Positions 63,246 through 64,000 of a stretch of 64,000 bases of DNA are shown in pieces. A program made the position numbers and the translations under genes. This DNA is from an uncultured Paracoccaceae bacterium (GTDB taxonomy: Bacteria > Pseudomonadota > Alphaproteobacteria > Rhodobacterales > Rhodobacteraceae): NCBI GenBank assembly GCA_947503925.1, contig CANNFQ010000008.1:1-64000 (forward strand), in the 5' to 3' direction. How positions within the stretch are numbered: the first letter of the stretch is position 1; every line of letters begins with the position of its first letter. The notes beneath the pieces are model-generated. The model was given only the letters and a program-made list of their open reading frames with translations, had not been told where the DNA came from and ran no database searches.

Positions 63246-64000
63246 ATGCAGACGATTTTTGCCTTAGCAACGGCCAAGGGACGATCCGGTGTTGCGATGA
63301 TACGCATATCCGGCCCGGATGCAGTGATCTGCGCCGCCGATGTGATGTTGTCTGTGCCTGATAAACGTGGAGTTCGGCAGATCTATGACAGTGATGGTTC
63401 GCTGCTGGATGAGGCGCTTGTCCTCCAATTTTCGGCGGGTCATAGCTTTACGGGTGAGCCAGTTATTGAACTGCATTTACATGGTAGCCCGGCCATCGTG
63501 GCGGCGGTGACACGACGGCTGGGGGAAGACAGCCGGCTGAGACCTGCGGAGGCAGGTGAGTTTACCCACCGCGCGTTGGATAACGGCCGATTGGATTTGG
63601 CACAGGTCGAGGGGCTTGCTGATCTGATTGATGCGGAAACAGAGTATCAACGCAAACAAGCGATGCGGGTCTTTTCGGGGGCTTTGGGTGGGCTTGTCGA
63701 TGATTGGCGCCGGGATTTGGTTCGGGCTGTTGCACTCCTGGAAGCAACGATTGATTTTGTTGACGAAGATGTGCCAGTTGATGTGACGCCAGAGGTGCTC
63801 TTGTTGCTTGAGCGGGTGAAGTCGCAAATGCAAGTTGAGATGACTGGCGTGCAGATGGCGGAGCGCGTGCGTGAAGGGTTCGAGGTTGTAATTATTGGCA
63901 AGCCGAATGTCGGTAAATCAACGTTGCTAAACAGGCTGGCACGGCGTGATGTTGCGATTACATCCGAAATTGCCGGAACAACGAGGGATGTTATTGAAGT
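63246..64000 (+). CDS. mnmE: tRNA modification GTPase MnmE (partial)
   Basis: The first 251 codons are present; the window ends inside the gene. The N-terminal tetrahydrofolate-binding domain ([31 protein letters not shown]) leads to the GTPase domain with [18 protein letters not shown] and the switch region [12 protein letters not shown]. With MnmG it makes the 5-carboxymethylaminomethyl modification on wobble uridines. Confidence 0.95.
   Translation, partial: MQTIFALATAKGRSGVAMIRISGPDAVICAADVMLSVPDKRGVRQIYDSDGSLLDEALVLQFSAGHSFTGEPVIELHLHGSPAIVAAVTRRLGEDSRLRPAEAGEFTHRALDNGRLDLAQVEGLADLIDAETEYQRKQAMRVFSGALGGLVDDWRRDLVRAVALLEATIDFVDEDVPVDVTPEVLLLLERVKSQMQVEMTGVQMAERVREGFEVVIIGKPNVGKSTLLNRLARRDVAITSEIAGTTRDVIE

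Overview
The window looks like a chromosomal segment of a marine-type Rhodobacterales (Roseobacter-group) alphaproteobacterium. The evidence is the RegA/SenC/RegB redox cluster, a DivL-type PAS protein next to tsaE, the murein-recycling pair amgK/murU beside addB/addA/trxA, the hslV...hslU order, and the block fxsA-secB / dnaQ-coaE-aroE-maf / hemJ-rho-mnmE, which typically flanks the origin in this group. I have no database results; family names rest on motifs and recall.

Positions 1-26.6 kb are accessory. At the left edge is a broken IS1595-type transposase. Positions 1.4-10.4 kb hold a leftward Tn7-like transposition module: a Ner-like regulator, a 53-aa ORF, tnsA, tnsB, tnsC and tniQ. It is followed on the same strand by a metallophosphoesterase, a 74-aa orphan and a ComEC-type metallo-beta-lactamase-fold protein. 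The tnsB start appears to be frameshifted. About 1 kb without convincing genes follows, carrying strong palindromes. Then comes a rightward, tightly packed five-component defence-type operon at 11.35-26.53 kb: a DEAD/DEAH helicase with a DUF1998 tail, split by an in-frame TGA; a DrmD-like SNF2 helicase; a DrmMI-like Eco57I-class adenine methyltransferase with a compositionally mosaic centre; an SMC-like ATPase with a Cys4 hook; and an HNH endonuclease. This mixes DISARM class 1 parts with a Druantia-like helicase and is the best candidate here for an undescribed system. The island stops at the 3' end of a tRNA-Lys(TTT) gene, a common integration point.

The core chromosome starts at 26.66 kb: dapF, mtaB and a GST. 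Next is the phenylacetate cluster. paaG-paaI-paaK-paaR read right and paaABCDE reads left; a decayed scrap of paaZ lies upstream of paaG. Then come regA, senC and divergent regB, and a DivL-like PAS protein behind a perfect CtrA box. The operon tsaE-amgK-murU-addB-addA follows, then trxA, hslV, a DM13 lipoprotein/secreted protein, a membrane protein, hslU, an MFS carrier, and the leftward group smr-mltA-tim44.

At about 61.0-61.4 kb an AT-rich gap contains a perfect DnaA box and several near-matches. Gene polarity diverges and strand G/C bias reverses across it, so it is a good oriC candidate. Rho and the first 251 codons of mnmE close the window.
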